From contig MCFL01000014.1 in NCBI GenBank assembly GCA_002102555.1, forward strand, positions 124,001 through 188,000: a DNA stretch of 64,000 nt, in the 5' to 3' direction. Made by a program: the position numbers and the translations under genes. Of this stretch, positions 12,201 through 22,816 are shown one piece after another; the stretch's first letter is position 1, and each line of letters begins with the position of its first letter. The notes under the pieces were generated by a model. That model saw only the letters and a program-made list of their open reading frames with translations, was not told the DNA's origin and did not search any database. This stretch comes from Catenaria anguillulae PL171. Its lineage: Eukaryota; Blastocladiomycota; Blastocladiomycetes; Blastocladiales; Catenariaceae.

Positions 12201-14671
12201 GGTCGCTGGCCGAATGGTTTCAGCCATGTGTTGAGTACTGGAGGCGGCGGCTGGCGGCGAGGTATCTGGCGTGGCCATAGAGTAGTCACCAGCGCCTTCC
12301 ACATGCAACAAGTTGTTGCTCACAGTGCCCGCCGCAGGACTTGGCATTCCGGATGAGCCTGGAGGTGTGACAAAGGGCAATCCCATCGCCCCCGATGTTG
12401 CGGGCGGCCGCCATGACTCGGTCGGTGCCTGGAGCGGATAATTCTTGTATCGCAACGAAATGGACGTGATGGAACTGTCGGACGACAAGACGCTGTGCCG
12501 ATCGGCGTCATTGTCGTTGAGTGGACTGGGTGCACCCATTTCAAAGTCTGCCGTGGTGACACCGTGGATATATGCGCCTTGATCATCGTCGTCTTGCTCG
12601 TTTCCGTGGTCGTGGTTCGATTGCCGATTGTTGTCATCGTCAATGAGGTCGGCGTTGGGAGGAATTGGTGCGGCGGCGTGGATTCCGCAGATCTAGACGG
12701 TTTGAAACAGGGTCAAGCGTGAGACCGGGCGTTTCGAAACATTTCTGGAGGATCTCGCGCACGTACAAATTGAAACTCGGCGCCAGAGTGAAGCCCTGCT
12801 CCTGGCCCCTGTTCTCCTCCTCGGTGCGCTCTCGCGTATACTCCCATGATTCCCGTCGCCTGCTCTCACCAACTGCGCCGGCGGCCGCTACCTGCATGCG
12901 CCACGATGCCAAACTATCCAAAGCACTCGACGATGATGATGCAGACAATGCCTCCGGTAAGTCCTTGGCATGCGAGGGCTCTGCCACCTGACGAGTGCCG
13001 GGCGAAGGGCGCGCGGTTGTCGATGTGGCTGCGCTCGACAGGCGGCGGACGCTTTCACCTGTTCCGCCAGCACGTGTGTTCGTCCTTTGATCGAGAGGCG
13101 AATCGAGTAGCTGGGCTCCGGGCCGATGTGGGCGGCGCGATCCAACACGCCCGCGGCCGTTGAAGGAGTCGGCCCAAGCGAAAACGGAGTTCCACGTGCA
13201 GAGAGAGACCCGTGACGTGAGCGCAAGGATCCAACTGCACTGGTCGGCGTCGATTTGTGTGCGAGGGGCGAATCGGGTGCGGGTTCCAGCGAGGAGAGTC
13301 CGGATGTGGCCGTTGATGCCGAATGGGCATGATCAGGGTTATTGTCGTTGTTGCCGATGGCGGACATGGACGTCGGATCGTCGAGAATGATGTGGTTGGG
13401 GGCCAGCTGCAGATCGTCGGTGTAGCCATGGTTAGAGGAGACGCCAACCAGGCCGAGGCTCGAGACGCGGTCCGACGCAGAGTGGTCGGGTTGGAGCAGC
13501 TGGTGGTATGAGGTATCAAGGTGCTGGTCATCCAGTCCAGTGATGAGATTGCCAGCGGAGGTGGTATGTGGCGGCGGGAGAGTAGCTTCGTGTGGATGGG
13601 TATGTGCAGGTCCGCGAATGGTGAGCGTGGATGAGTTGATGGAACCTCCAGGTGAGTTATGGGTCTGCGGATCGAGTTGGTGGCCGCGGCGGACGCCTCC
13701 AGGAAGAGTCAACGTTGGTGACGAGGGCGCTTGCTGGTGAGGCGATGGTGGGGATGTGGCGACGCCGAACTCGGTGAGTTAAACGAGTGCGAGGGAGACG
13801 AGATGCGGTTGAGCATTTGCTGTCGGAAATGGGTGGCGGATAGAGAGTGGGAATGTGAGTGCGAGTGGTTTGTTGTGGCTTCAGTGACTTCTTCGATGAT
13901 GGAGAGTTTCTTGTTGTTTGCTGGCCTAAAGGTTATGAAACCAAGTGAGTGAGTACTCAGAAGCCCACCGGATGAGAGGTGCAAAGCATACTGTTCGTCC
14001 TCGTTGTTGATTTGTGCGATACCAGTCGATGATGATGGAGGGGACTGCATTGAGCCAGGAGTGTTGGTGTGCGTGTTGCCAAGCACGAAGTCGAGATCGC
14101 TGACGACTGGGTCGATTTCCTGAGTAGCAAATCTCTGTTGCCCCTGCTGGTGCTGCTCAAGCTCCTCCTGATAATGTGTATGAATATACACCTGGTGGTC
14201 GTGACCGCTCGTCTTTGCCGCACCAGCTGCCAACCACAAATCATCGCCATCAAACGGGAATGGGTCCATTGCCGATGCTCGAAACCGTAAATGCGAGTCG
14301 CGCATCCCTGCGACACTGCCCGCCCGCCCGTGCCCCTGGCTTGCGGCTTGACTAGCGGCAAACTGCGACTCGAGGTCCATATCCTCGAGTTCCTCGCAGA
14401 GCAGACGCACGTCGGCGTCGTCAGACGGTGGCTTTTGCCCTGTCCCGCGTGATGCGGAGGATTGGAGTGAAGAGGCGAGCATGAATGCGTGATTGTGGGC
14501 CGGGTTGGACGTGGCCGACGTGGTGGTTGACAATTCGGAGGGCGTCCGAGACGTACGACGTGCTGACGATGAGGTCGGCTGCTTGGATCGCACAGATACA
14601 TCCAAAGTAGAGGGCGGCGGATTCATGTTGCTCATGGTCGCTTGTGTGTTGTTTTCTTGGAGATCATTCAT
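9268..14671 (-). CDS. Leucine-rich-repeat scaffold, Cdc11/Nud1-like
   Basis: A long protein with a disordered Ser/Pro/His-rich N-terminal half (14671 to about 12.5 kb), a leucine-rich-repeat array coded between about 11.45 and 10.15 kb, and a disordered tail. Repeats include LHTLDISGNLMDDL, LLRLSLRGNHIPDV, LHVLNLDNNAL and LRWLSLRGNDVADF, closing with a capping segment YRTSLLFHLRASLQVLDRLH. The order of repeats and the cap resemble the septation/mitotic-exit scaffolds Cdc11 of fission yeast and Nud1 of budding yeast at the spindle pole body. That family call is inference. An intron at 13058-12988 keeps the frame. Frames also change near 13750 and near 11000, where LQVLD and FGDNCVSS belong to one repeat but differ by one missing T, and near 12690 by a further intron or break. 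Exon limits are approximate. Confidence 0.6.
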
Positions 14672-14920
14672 CTTGCCCTTGCCTCATTGCATTAACATAT
14701 TGCTTGCGCGAGTGGTCAAGAGAAGAGATTTGGGTGTGGGTGAAAGCTGATCGTCCCTTGTGGCAAGAGATGCATCACACGAGACCACGTGACTGCAGAT
14801 GCCTAGTCGTCGGTCCCACTGTCCTTGTCAGAGCGCCAGGGACATGGAATGTGCAGACAGTCATTCGTTCCAACTTGACTTGCGATGGTATTGCAAGACA
14901 TTCACACCAGACAATTCACC

Positions 14921-15972
14921 ATGGATGCAACGCAACAAATCGAGCAGGCAAAGTCCAAATTGTACGCCCTGTCTCCGTCCCTGACTCGAGCACGCTCCAG
15001 ACCAGACACCGGAAGTCTGATCGATTCATCTCTCACCTGCGACCCATTGCAAATCATTTTCTCCCCAGCAAACCCGTCACGGTCGACCGCCTTGCCCCGC
15101 CGACCCTCGACCTGGGCCACCTCGCCATCTTTGACCCAAACGCACTCCAAGAGTCGCACAAGCCCCGCTCCGATGACCTCGAACGCTACCTGACGTCCAT
15201 CTCGCGCGACTCTGCGCAGCTCCTCTACAATGCCATCTTTGCCCTCGACACTTCTGCCGATGCCGACGGCGTCTTTGTTGACCTTCCTCTGCCCATCACC
15301 CAAGTCCCGCGTGAAAAACCCCTCCCCAAGGAAAAGGCCCAAACACGCTGGGAAAAGTTTGCAAAGGAAAAGGGCATCCAGAAACGCAAAAAGTCGCGCA
15401 TGGAATACGACGAGGCCACGGGCGAGTACCGTCCACGGTGGGGTTATGGGTCGGCAAAGAACGATGCGGCCAACGACTGGCTCATTCCTGTTCCCAAGAA
15501 CGCAGACCCCTATCAGGACATGTATGAGCAGAAGCGCGAGGAGAAGAAGGAGCGCATTGAAAAGAACAAGAAGCAGCAGATCCGGAATGCCGCCGAGGCA
15601 GCGGCCGTGGAACGTGGCGAGGACCCGCGTGTTGCGCGCAAGCGCGAGTTGGAAGCAAAGTTGCGCATGTCCAAGAAGGCAACGGCAAGCGCAGGCGTGT
15701 TTGATCGCAAGTTGGATGGCGATATCAAGCTCAAGGGCATCAAGCGGCAGTTTGCCCCGACCGTGGGCGACGGATCGGTGGAGCGCGACTCGGCGTCCAA
15801 CGTCGCAACGCGTGTCCTCAAGAAGCAGGACGAGAAGACGAGTGGGTCCATCAAGGTCCAAAAGGCAACAGGTATGTTGCAGCGGGCCGACGAGAGGAAA
15901 AACCGGGATCGGAAGCGGGCGGCCGGGGACGACGACCGCAAGGGTGGCGGCAAGAAGAGGAAGTTTAAGTAA
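14921..15972 (+). CDS. RRS1: Ribosome biogenesis regulatory protein RRS1
   Basis: Two exons, 14921-14961 and 15069-15972, joined over a 107-base intron, give 314 residues. Rrs1 works in the nucleolus with Rpf2 to load the 5S RNP into pre-60S particles. Matches to the family are strong and in order: KFKPVTVDRLAPPTLDLGHL at the N-terminus, across the splice; RDSAQLLYNAIFAL; VPREKPLPKEKAQTRWEKFA; MEYDEATGEYRPRWGYGSA; and WLIPVPKNADPYQDM. A lysine-rich tail (GGGKKRKFK) closes the protein, as is usual in this family. The intron is supported because it restores the FKPV motif and the DLG motif in one frame. The gene is divergent from the leucine-rich-repeat gene, with 249 bases between the two start codons. 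Confidence 0.93.
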
Positions 15973-16233
15973 GTCTGCAAACTTGAGGAAGTGAGTGCTA
16001 TGTAGATTCGTTTCTCTGTCAATGTAAAATCTTCACTCTGGTTCAATCTATCTCTCGGGCTCGCAATTGCCGCCACGGCGTGCACACTTTTCATGGCCAC
16101 AAAACACGTTTCGTGTGCCAGTCTCGAGTCTTGGGGCACAGTCCACGCTTGCCACCATAACCCAAGGATGTTTTATGTAAGCAGCCAACACCTCAAGCAT
16201 TCCAACGAACCATCACCGCCACAACTTCCCGCC

Positions 16234-18112
16234 ATGGACGCCAGCCTTCGGGACCAGCTCGAGCGAGTCACGCGCGAATCCCGGTCGCTCAAGCACCGCG
16301 CCGACCTGCTCGAAAAGGAAAACGCCGCTCTGAAAAAGTCCATTTACGACTGTCTGTCAAGTACAACTTGCTCGCATACCAGCACCATGCTACGCCTCAG
16401 CCGCTCCATTTGGCACCCGCGCCCGTGGCAACTGCTGGCGGCCGCTGCCGCGGGACCGAGTGCAGCTGCAAATGGGACAATGTCGACATCCGCTGGTGGA
16501 TCAGATGGATCGGCCGTGAACCCAGCGGGCGGTAACGCATCAGGAGCAAGCGCATCATCCGCAGCAGCTGGGACCACGCTTGACGGCGGATACGAGGCAG
16601 GAACTCCTTCGTCGATGGCTACATCGGCGGCGGGTGCCAATAATGCTGGCGTGAATGCGGTAACCGCCAGCGTTGCGGCCGTCAGTCTATCCGATGGATC
16701 AAGCGTGGTACCGCCACCCGGCCCACCCGGAGGCCAATGGCGGCACGTCTGCGGCGCACCAGGTGCTCATGGAAAACATGTCGACGAGCACGAGGGAAAA
16801 ACACAAGGACGGGAAATACTTTTCGCTCAAGACCGATCTCAAGGGACATGGAGGCGCAGTGTACACGGTTCAGTTTTCGCCATGCGGCCGGTTTTTGGCG
16901 TCGGGATCATTTGATAAGACGGTTCGCATTTGGGATGCAGCATCGGCGCCGAAAGAGGTATGTATCAGATTCGGCAGTCCCATTGTGCGCTCATTCATTC
17001 CGCTCACTTGTACTCACTACTGTACCTGCGGCATCCTTAGCTTCACGTTCTCAAACGCCACACGGTCAACATCTCGGAACTCTGCTGGTCGTCCACCTCG
17101 CGCGAACTCGTTTCGGCGGCCTACGACCAAACCTGTAAACTGTGGGACACGGAACAGGGCAAACTTGTCTCATCCTACGAATGCGAAGGCTTTGTGCAAT
17201 GCGTCCAATTCAACCCAGCAGACAACCACCAGTTCATCCACGGATCCACGCGCAAAGTGCTTGGCGTCACCGACAAGCGTCTCGAGGTGCCCGCCCTCAC
17301 GATCCGCACCGACGCCATGGTCAACTCGGTGTACGTGTACCAAGACGGGTCGCACGTGCTTTCGGGCGATTCGTTGGGGCAGCTCAAGTTGTGGGACTTG
17401 AGGAATGGCGGCCAGTGTGTGGAGACGGTGTGAATGAGCCCGCAAGGAAGCCGATTAGTCATTTGGCCGTGAGTGCGATTCGCGCGGGGGAGGAGCCGAG
17501 GTACATGGCGGTGAATTCGTACGACAATGGTACGTCCATTTCTTTCATTCAAATGAGCCCATTGGCCTGTTTCTGATGAATGTGCTTGTCATGTCCAGTG
17601 ATTCGTGTCTACGATCGAGGATTTGCTCCGCCGAGGTCGCAGACCCGGTTGATGCATTCGCTCAAGGGGCACAAGAACAAAAACTGGCCCATCAAGAGCG
17701 CATTCTACAACCAGAACGATTGTAATTACGCTTCACTTGATTGCTCTACTCGTGATGTGCATATCATCGATGCTCACTTTTGCATCTGTTCCTGCAGTTG
17801 TCATGTCCACTTTCCACGAACCATCACCACGTCCGACCGCGATATTCTCGACACCAGCATGGACACGAGCAAGGAAGTCGAGGAACCGCCATGCTTCTCG
17901 CCACGGGCTCGGCCGACCCATTCGCCTACCTGTACGCCGTGGGCACGTCCGAGGGACAAACGGAAATGGTTCAACGCCTCGAGGGTCACTCGGATCGTGT
18001 TTATTCGGTCGCTTTCCATCCAACCGAGGCATTGTTGGCGACATGTTCGGCCGACTTTACAATCAAGGTATGGGCGAGCACAGGCAAGGGACGGAGAGTG
18101 TTTCCGTTGTGA
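16234..18112 (+). CDS. WD40-repeat protein with N-terminal coiled coil
   Basis: The protein opens with a coiled coil, LRDQLERVTRESRSLKHRAD, followed by an Ala/Gly/Ser-rich linker and a WD40 propeller: DLKGHGGAVYTVQFSPCGRF, SGSFDKTVRIWD, SAAYDQTCKLWDTE, SGDSLGQLKLWDLR, KGHKNKNWPIKSAFY, LEGHSDRVYSVAFHP and CSADFTIKVW. Introns with good sites lie at 16958-17040 (GTATGT..TTAG) and after NSYDN near 17528 (GTACGT), with a third (GTAATT) near 17721. Frames also shift near 16350, 16735, 17433 and 17890 inside otherwise continuous blades, matching the base-loss pattern seen elsewhere in the window. The seven-bladed propeller is clear but I cannot assign a particular complex. It converges on the HADH gene. 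Confidence 0.7.
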
Positions 18113-18280
18113 TGAAGACGAGGCGCCGTGTAGATGCCGAAAAGCAAAGCAAAAAGCAAGTATCGCATTGTACATACAAATTGGTTTCCATTTTTGTGCC
18201 GCTTGACCGACTGCCGAACGTACGCGGCGGTCAACAACAACAACAAAACAACATGAAAGAGGAGAGGACCCAAAACCTAT

Positions 18281-19452
18281 TTACTTCTTGTAGTCGTAGA
18301 ACCCGGCACCGGACTTGCGACCCAACTTGCCCTCAGCCACAAGCTTGTTGAGCATGGCCGACGGAGCAACGAGCTCCTTGCCCTTGAGGCCGTCGCCCTT
18401 GGTGTACCAACCGTCAATGATGAACTTGACGGTGTCGAGTCCGACAAACTATGAGGTCCAATCACTATCAAGTCAGGATTCACCAGGATCAAAATGCAAC
18501 GCCAAGTAGGAGGGAAAAGAAAAGAGACATACGTCAGCCAACTCGAACGGGCCCATCGGGTACCCAGCACCCAACTTCATGGCCGCATCGACATCAGGAA
18601 CACTGGCCTCGCCGCGCTCCACAATGCGAATGGCCTCCATCAAGTACGGCACAAGCAACCGGTTCACCACAAATCCGGGCGTGTCCTTGCACGCCACGGG
18701 CGTCTTCTTGAGCGCCTTGGTGAAGTCGACCAGCTTGTCAAAAGTCTCCTGGCTCGTCTGCGGCGTGCGAATCACCTCGACCAGCGCCATTTGCGGCACT
18801 GGGTTGAAAAAGTGCATGCCGGTAAACTTGTCGAGGCGCGACGTGGCGGCCGCAATGTCGGCAATCTTGAGCGACGACGTGTTGGAAGCAAGAATGGCGT
18901 GTGCGGGCGCAGCGGCGTGGATGCCGGCAAACAGCTTCTTCTTGAGGTCGAGGTTTTCGACCACGGCCTCAATCACGAGATCGGCAGACGAAGAGGCCGC
19001 GGCGCCCGTGGTGGCCGTGCAGATGTTGGCCATGACCGAGTCGATCAACTGTTGCTGGGCCGCCGGGTTGTCGGCGTGCTTCTTCTTGGCGACGCGCGAG
19101 AGCGACGAGTGGATGATCTTTTTGCCCTTTTCGAGGGCAGCATCCGTCACATCGACCATGGTGACCTTGCATCCGGACTGGGCCGACACTTGGACTACAC
19201 ACGAGTACGTAGAAAATGCAGTTGGCGCGCGGGAGCAAGTCACGATCAGCTGGGATCATGAGTTGGTGGCGGCAGGCAGGGATTGACGGGCCATAACGTA
19301 CCGATTCCAGCGCCCATCAGGCCCGAGCCGTACACGGTGACGTTCCGGATCTTGCCCGAGGCAGCGGCGGCCGTAGACATGGCGGCCGAGCGCGAGGCAG
19401 CGAGCGAGGCAGACGAGGCCAGGAGGCCGCGGGCGAGGTGCGAGGTCATCAT
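18281..19452 (-). CDS. Mitochondrial 3-hydroxyacyl-CoA dehydrogenase
   Basis: Three exons, 19452-19302, 19194-18533 and 18448-18281, give 326 residues without any break. The enzyme oxidises L-3-hydroxyacyl-CoA with NAD+ in beta-oxidation. Residues 1-32 are Ser/Ala/Arg-rich without acidic residues, like a mitochondrial presequence. The NAD-binding Rossmann loop is GSGLMGAGI (about 41-49), its acidic partner is VTMVDVT, and the dimer/substrate part carries ASNTSSLKI, GMHFFNPVPQM and the DTPGFVVNRLLVPYLMEA motif. The C-terminus is FVGLDTVKFIIDGW...SGAGFYDYKK. It is about the length of HADH/PaaH enzymes and has no enoyl-CoA hydratase domain, so it is the stand-alone type, related also to bacterial 3-hydroxybutyryl-CoA dehydrogenases. 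Confidence 0.93.
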
Positions 19453-19799
19453 GGTTGCGAGTCAATACAGGCGGAAAGGGTTTCGAGCAATGTGCATGTG
19501 CATGGGTCAAGGGGCATGTCCTTGGGCAATGACAGAGAGAGCGAAGTTGTGCGGTCTTGCCAGATCAACTTGAAGACATCGACGATGGTGATCGTGAAAA
19601 ATGTAAGTAAGCGATGATGTCAGGGGCTGCCATTTGTCTCGCGTGTCGATGTACATACCAGTTTAATTTGCTGGGGTGTACGACCTGAAAGCGATTCCCA
19701 CAACGACAACTGCTGCTTACACAAACAGAAGAGAGATGTCGGTACATTGAGACCATAGACATACAACACGGCAGAATCTCGGCCAGCATATAAGTACAC
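19453..19799. other. Gap between HADH and family copy C
   Basis: About 350 bases upstream of HADH and beyond the 3' end of copy C. No gene is visible. It should hold the HADH promoter. Confidence 0.4.
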
Positions 19800-22400
19800 T
19801 CACTCACACAAGCCGAATCCCCCAAAGTTTTCGTCGCCCGTTATCTCATCGCGCCGCATGGCATCCAAATCCTCACGCCATCCGGGATGCACCGTGGCAA
19901 CAACCCGCCACACATCCTCCACGCTCATTCCGCACCTGCCTGCGGCGTCATCCAACGATGTCAACCACTCGCGTAATTGCCACCACGCCACCGGTACACG
20001 TCGGAGAATCGCCAACATGTCGCTGATGGTTCCATCCTTGCGGCTTGCACTAAAGCGACAACAATCATCCTCATGTTGTGAATCTTGACGGAAACGAGCG
20101 CGGGATCAAACTTGTGCCACAGCCACAACGGGGTGTGCGAGCTCCAAGTCATGTCTTGAGCGACAAAATCGGAATTGAGAGCAATGAGGAACGCCAGTGC
20201 TTGACCACAGTACGTGTCACCTTCAGAAATCCTTGACGCAAGCATGCAAGAAGCCGAGTCTGAGACCGCAGCGACTCGGTCAAGCCGACTCGCTTCTCTT
20301 GATGCTCTGTGGACCGTGCCGCGAATCGACCTGAAAAGATGCCTCGGCAAATACTCGCGCCATGAGCCTCCGGCGTCTGGCTGAATCACGGCCTTGTACA
20401 CCTGCAACAACATGTCCCGAGTCTCGATAGTTGGTGCTTGCAAGTGAACCTCATTTTGGGCTGCGTCCCTCTGCTCGTGCACAACCAGACACCGAGCGCA
20501 GGCAGCAACAATGACCGAGAGCTGGTCGATTGGCAAGCCTGTCAGTCGCTCCTTGGTTTTGGCCGAGTCAAACTTGAAGGCCATGTCAATGAGCTGGCCA
20601 AGGACGTCAATTCGGTGATCGAACCATATCTCCGGTAAGTCGGCATGATCATCAGCCTCACGCAGCCATTCGACGATTTGGCAGACACATGCGACGAGGT
20701 CCCAAGCGTCTGGCGATAGGCAGGTGATGAGCGGTTTGGCATACGTCCATGTCCAATTGGCGCCGTGTTGGGAAAAGTAGTTGACGGGTGAGATTTTGTA
20801 GTCGCGCGATAGTTGCTCGAGGAGTTGAGCGAGGACTCTTGGGTCGCCAGTGTGAAGGGCACGCCCTCTGCGTCGGTGCGAACATTGGTCGGACTGGCAG
20901 CATTTTCAATCGCTTTGGACAAGCGGTATCGGGTATCAGCATGAGCATGAGCATGATTGGAAAGGCAAAGAAACGCGTTGAGCGAACCAAAATGCAAGAC
21001 AGAAATCCACTCCTCAGGTGTGGTGATCGACTTTACTACCAGCGCTTGCCAACGTTTTTCTTGGTCGCAATCCGGATACGAAAGCGCCTCGGCATACAAC
21101 AGTCCCTTGGAATCGGCGCGGACCATGCTCTTTTCAAACGCAAATTGAAGGAGTTCATCCACCTCGTCCAATAATCGGCTGCGGTCAAGATGGTTGGTAT
21201 GCAGCAACTCGGAAGCAAACCGGGCAATCGCGCCTCCCAGCGCAAACCGCTCATCTACGTCATGAATCGCATCCACAGTGGGCCGATCGTACTTGTGAAA
21301 CAGCTCAAGAAAAACGGGCCACTCTCCCGCGCTGTGACACAATGGGATACATGGCGCAAACGTCAAACCGCGTTGCTGGAACCAGTCCACGACCTCCACA
21401 ACACGGTCCACATCGGAAACATGAAACATCAAATCGAGCACGGATTCCATGACGAGCGACCCCGTTTCCACCCACGGCGCCAAATCCGCCATCGTGAGGT
21501 TGTAAACTTGCATGACTACATCCAGGCATGGGGCCGACCAATCAAAGGCGGAAAGAATGACGAGAAAGACGGGGAACGAAATGAGGCGGTGCTCGTCTTC
21601 ATAGTATAGATCATTGAGAAGTTGTCGAGCGCTTTCGCGGTTGTCGAGGGTGAGGGCAGACCAATGCAAGAGCGGGGCTTTGGCTGTCGAAAGTGAGGGC
21701 AAGTGGTTGATAAGGTACACAAGCACTTTATGAAGGAGCGCGGGTTTCCCGATCGAATAAAGAAAATGGCGAGCTGAATCACGTCAGGTATTGGTCGCCA
21801 GCCGTGCGAGTGTAGCTCGTCCCGGAGGATCAATTCAAACTCGTTGTCGCTCGAATCACTGGCATCGATATTGACGTCCGGGCCTTGACCCAAAACGATT
21901 CCAACATACGTTGAATGTCGTCAGCCGAGCTGGAACCCACCCTGTGTCGGGAAAACGGGCCCCCGTGGGAAAACAAGTGGTCAATCAACTTTTCGTTAAT
22001 GATTGGGTCTTGAATCGGAATATCTGGCGACATCTTTGCACAGAAGCTTGCAAAATAGCTATGGCGGCACACTCCTCCCTCCGCTGTGCATGAGCGTATT
22101 GGGCAGCCTGGATATGAGGAACATGGACAGCCGTGACCGGAATTGCTGGTGCACGCGTTGAAGCTTGGATTCGATTTCCTCATCACATGTTCGGTCCAAG
22201 GGGCTCGAAAAGATGACGCGGCGGCGCCAACCGTGGATGATCGGTTGGTGGCCCGAGAGGAACGCCGAGGCGGTCAGTTGACAAACGGCAGCGACTTGAG
22301 ACGATGGGCGGGTGAGCGCAAGAACGCCCAGCACAATCTCGGTGGGAAGAAGGGCAGCGGCGGTCGGCCGGATTGAGTTGCATTGAGTGACATTATTCAT
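19800..22400 (-). CDS. F-box-like family protein, copy C (frames broken)
   Basis: Same family as copy A. The N-terminus reads AALLPTEIVLGVLALTRP, then VCQLTASAF, an F-box-like arrangement. Further blocks are IQRMLESFW, DVIQLAIFFIRSGNPRSF, TAKAPLLHWSALTLDNR, WPVFLELFHKYDRPTVDAI and, near the C-terminus, TPLWLWHKFDPALVS, the last identical to copy D. A phase-1 intron at 20987-20913 (75 bases) sits at the conserved family site. Frames change near 22090, 21895, 21720 and 20005; the change at 20005 splits LVQAAR from MLAILRRVPVAWW, which are adjacent in copy D. The ATG at 22400 gives the best family start; an in-frame one at 22502 also exists. It could be a live gene with consensus errors or a pseudogene. 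Confidence 0.6.
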
Positions 22401-22593
22401 TTTGGGATATGTGGATTTGGACTGGGCTGCGCGGTGAGATTTCTTGAGACTATTTCCATCCGTCAGCCTTTCAAAAAGATCCAAAGAACCCAAAGAACCC
22501 ACGACTCAACCAGTCGCAAGACTCGCAACCCTCAACTCCACACAAAGAAAGCTGTACACGAGTTGAAATGAACATGTATCCGAAACGTCAGAA

Positions 22594-22767
22594 CCCCGTG
22601 AGGAGTATACCACGCACAAGAGCACCCCAGTGAGGAGTCAATACACCAGAATACACAAGAAACCCCCGGTAAGGAGTAGGCAAAAAAAAAAAAAAAAAAA
22701 AAAACCCGGTGAGGAGTAAACGGAAAACCCCCAGGTAAGGAGTGAGCGAAAACCCCGCGTAAGGAGT
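22594..22767 (+). repeat. Minisatellite: six CCCC(N)GTRAGGAGT units
   Basis: Six units with the core GTGAGGAGT or GTAAGGAGT preceded by a C run, starting near 22594, 22625, 22663, 22705, 22728 and 22753. Spacing is irregular, about 23-42 bases, and a run of 23 A (22682-22704) lies inside. It fills the space between the end of copy D and the start of copy C of the F-box-like family. Confidence 0.8.
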
Positions 22768-22816
22768 GTACAATACAAAATTTACAGACCCACGACCTTC
22801 GAACGAACACTGATCT

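Noticed and set aside
14902-15861. 319-codon open frame opposite RRS1
   Set aside because: Leucine-rich shadow of a Lys/Glu-rich gene; RRS1 motifs are certain.
22532-22810. Repetitive open frame on the - strand over the minisatellite
   Set aside because: Its Phe-rich, Ser-Leu-Pro-Gly text simply translates the repeat and the poly-A/T run.
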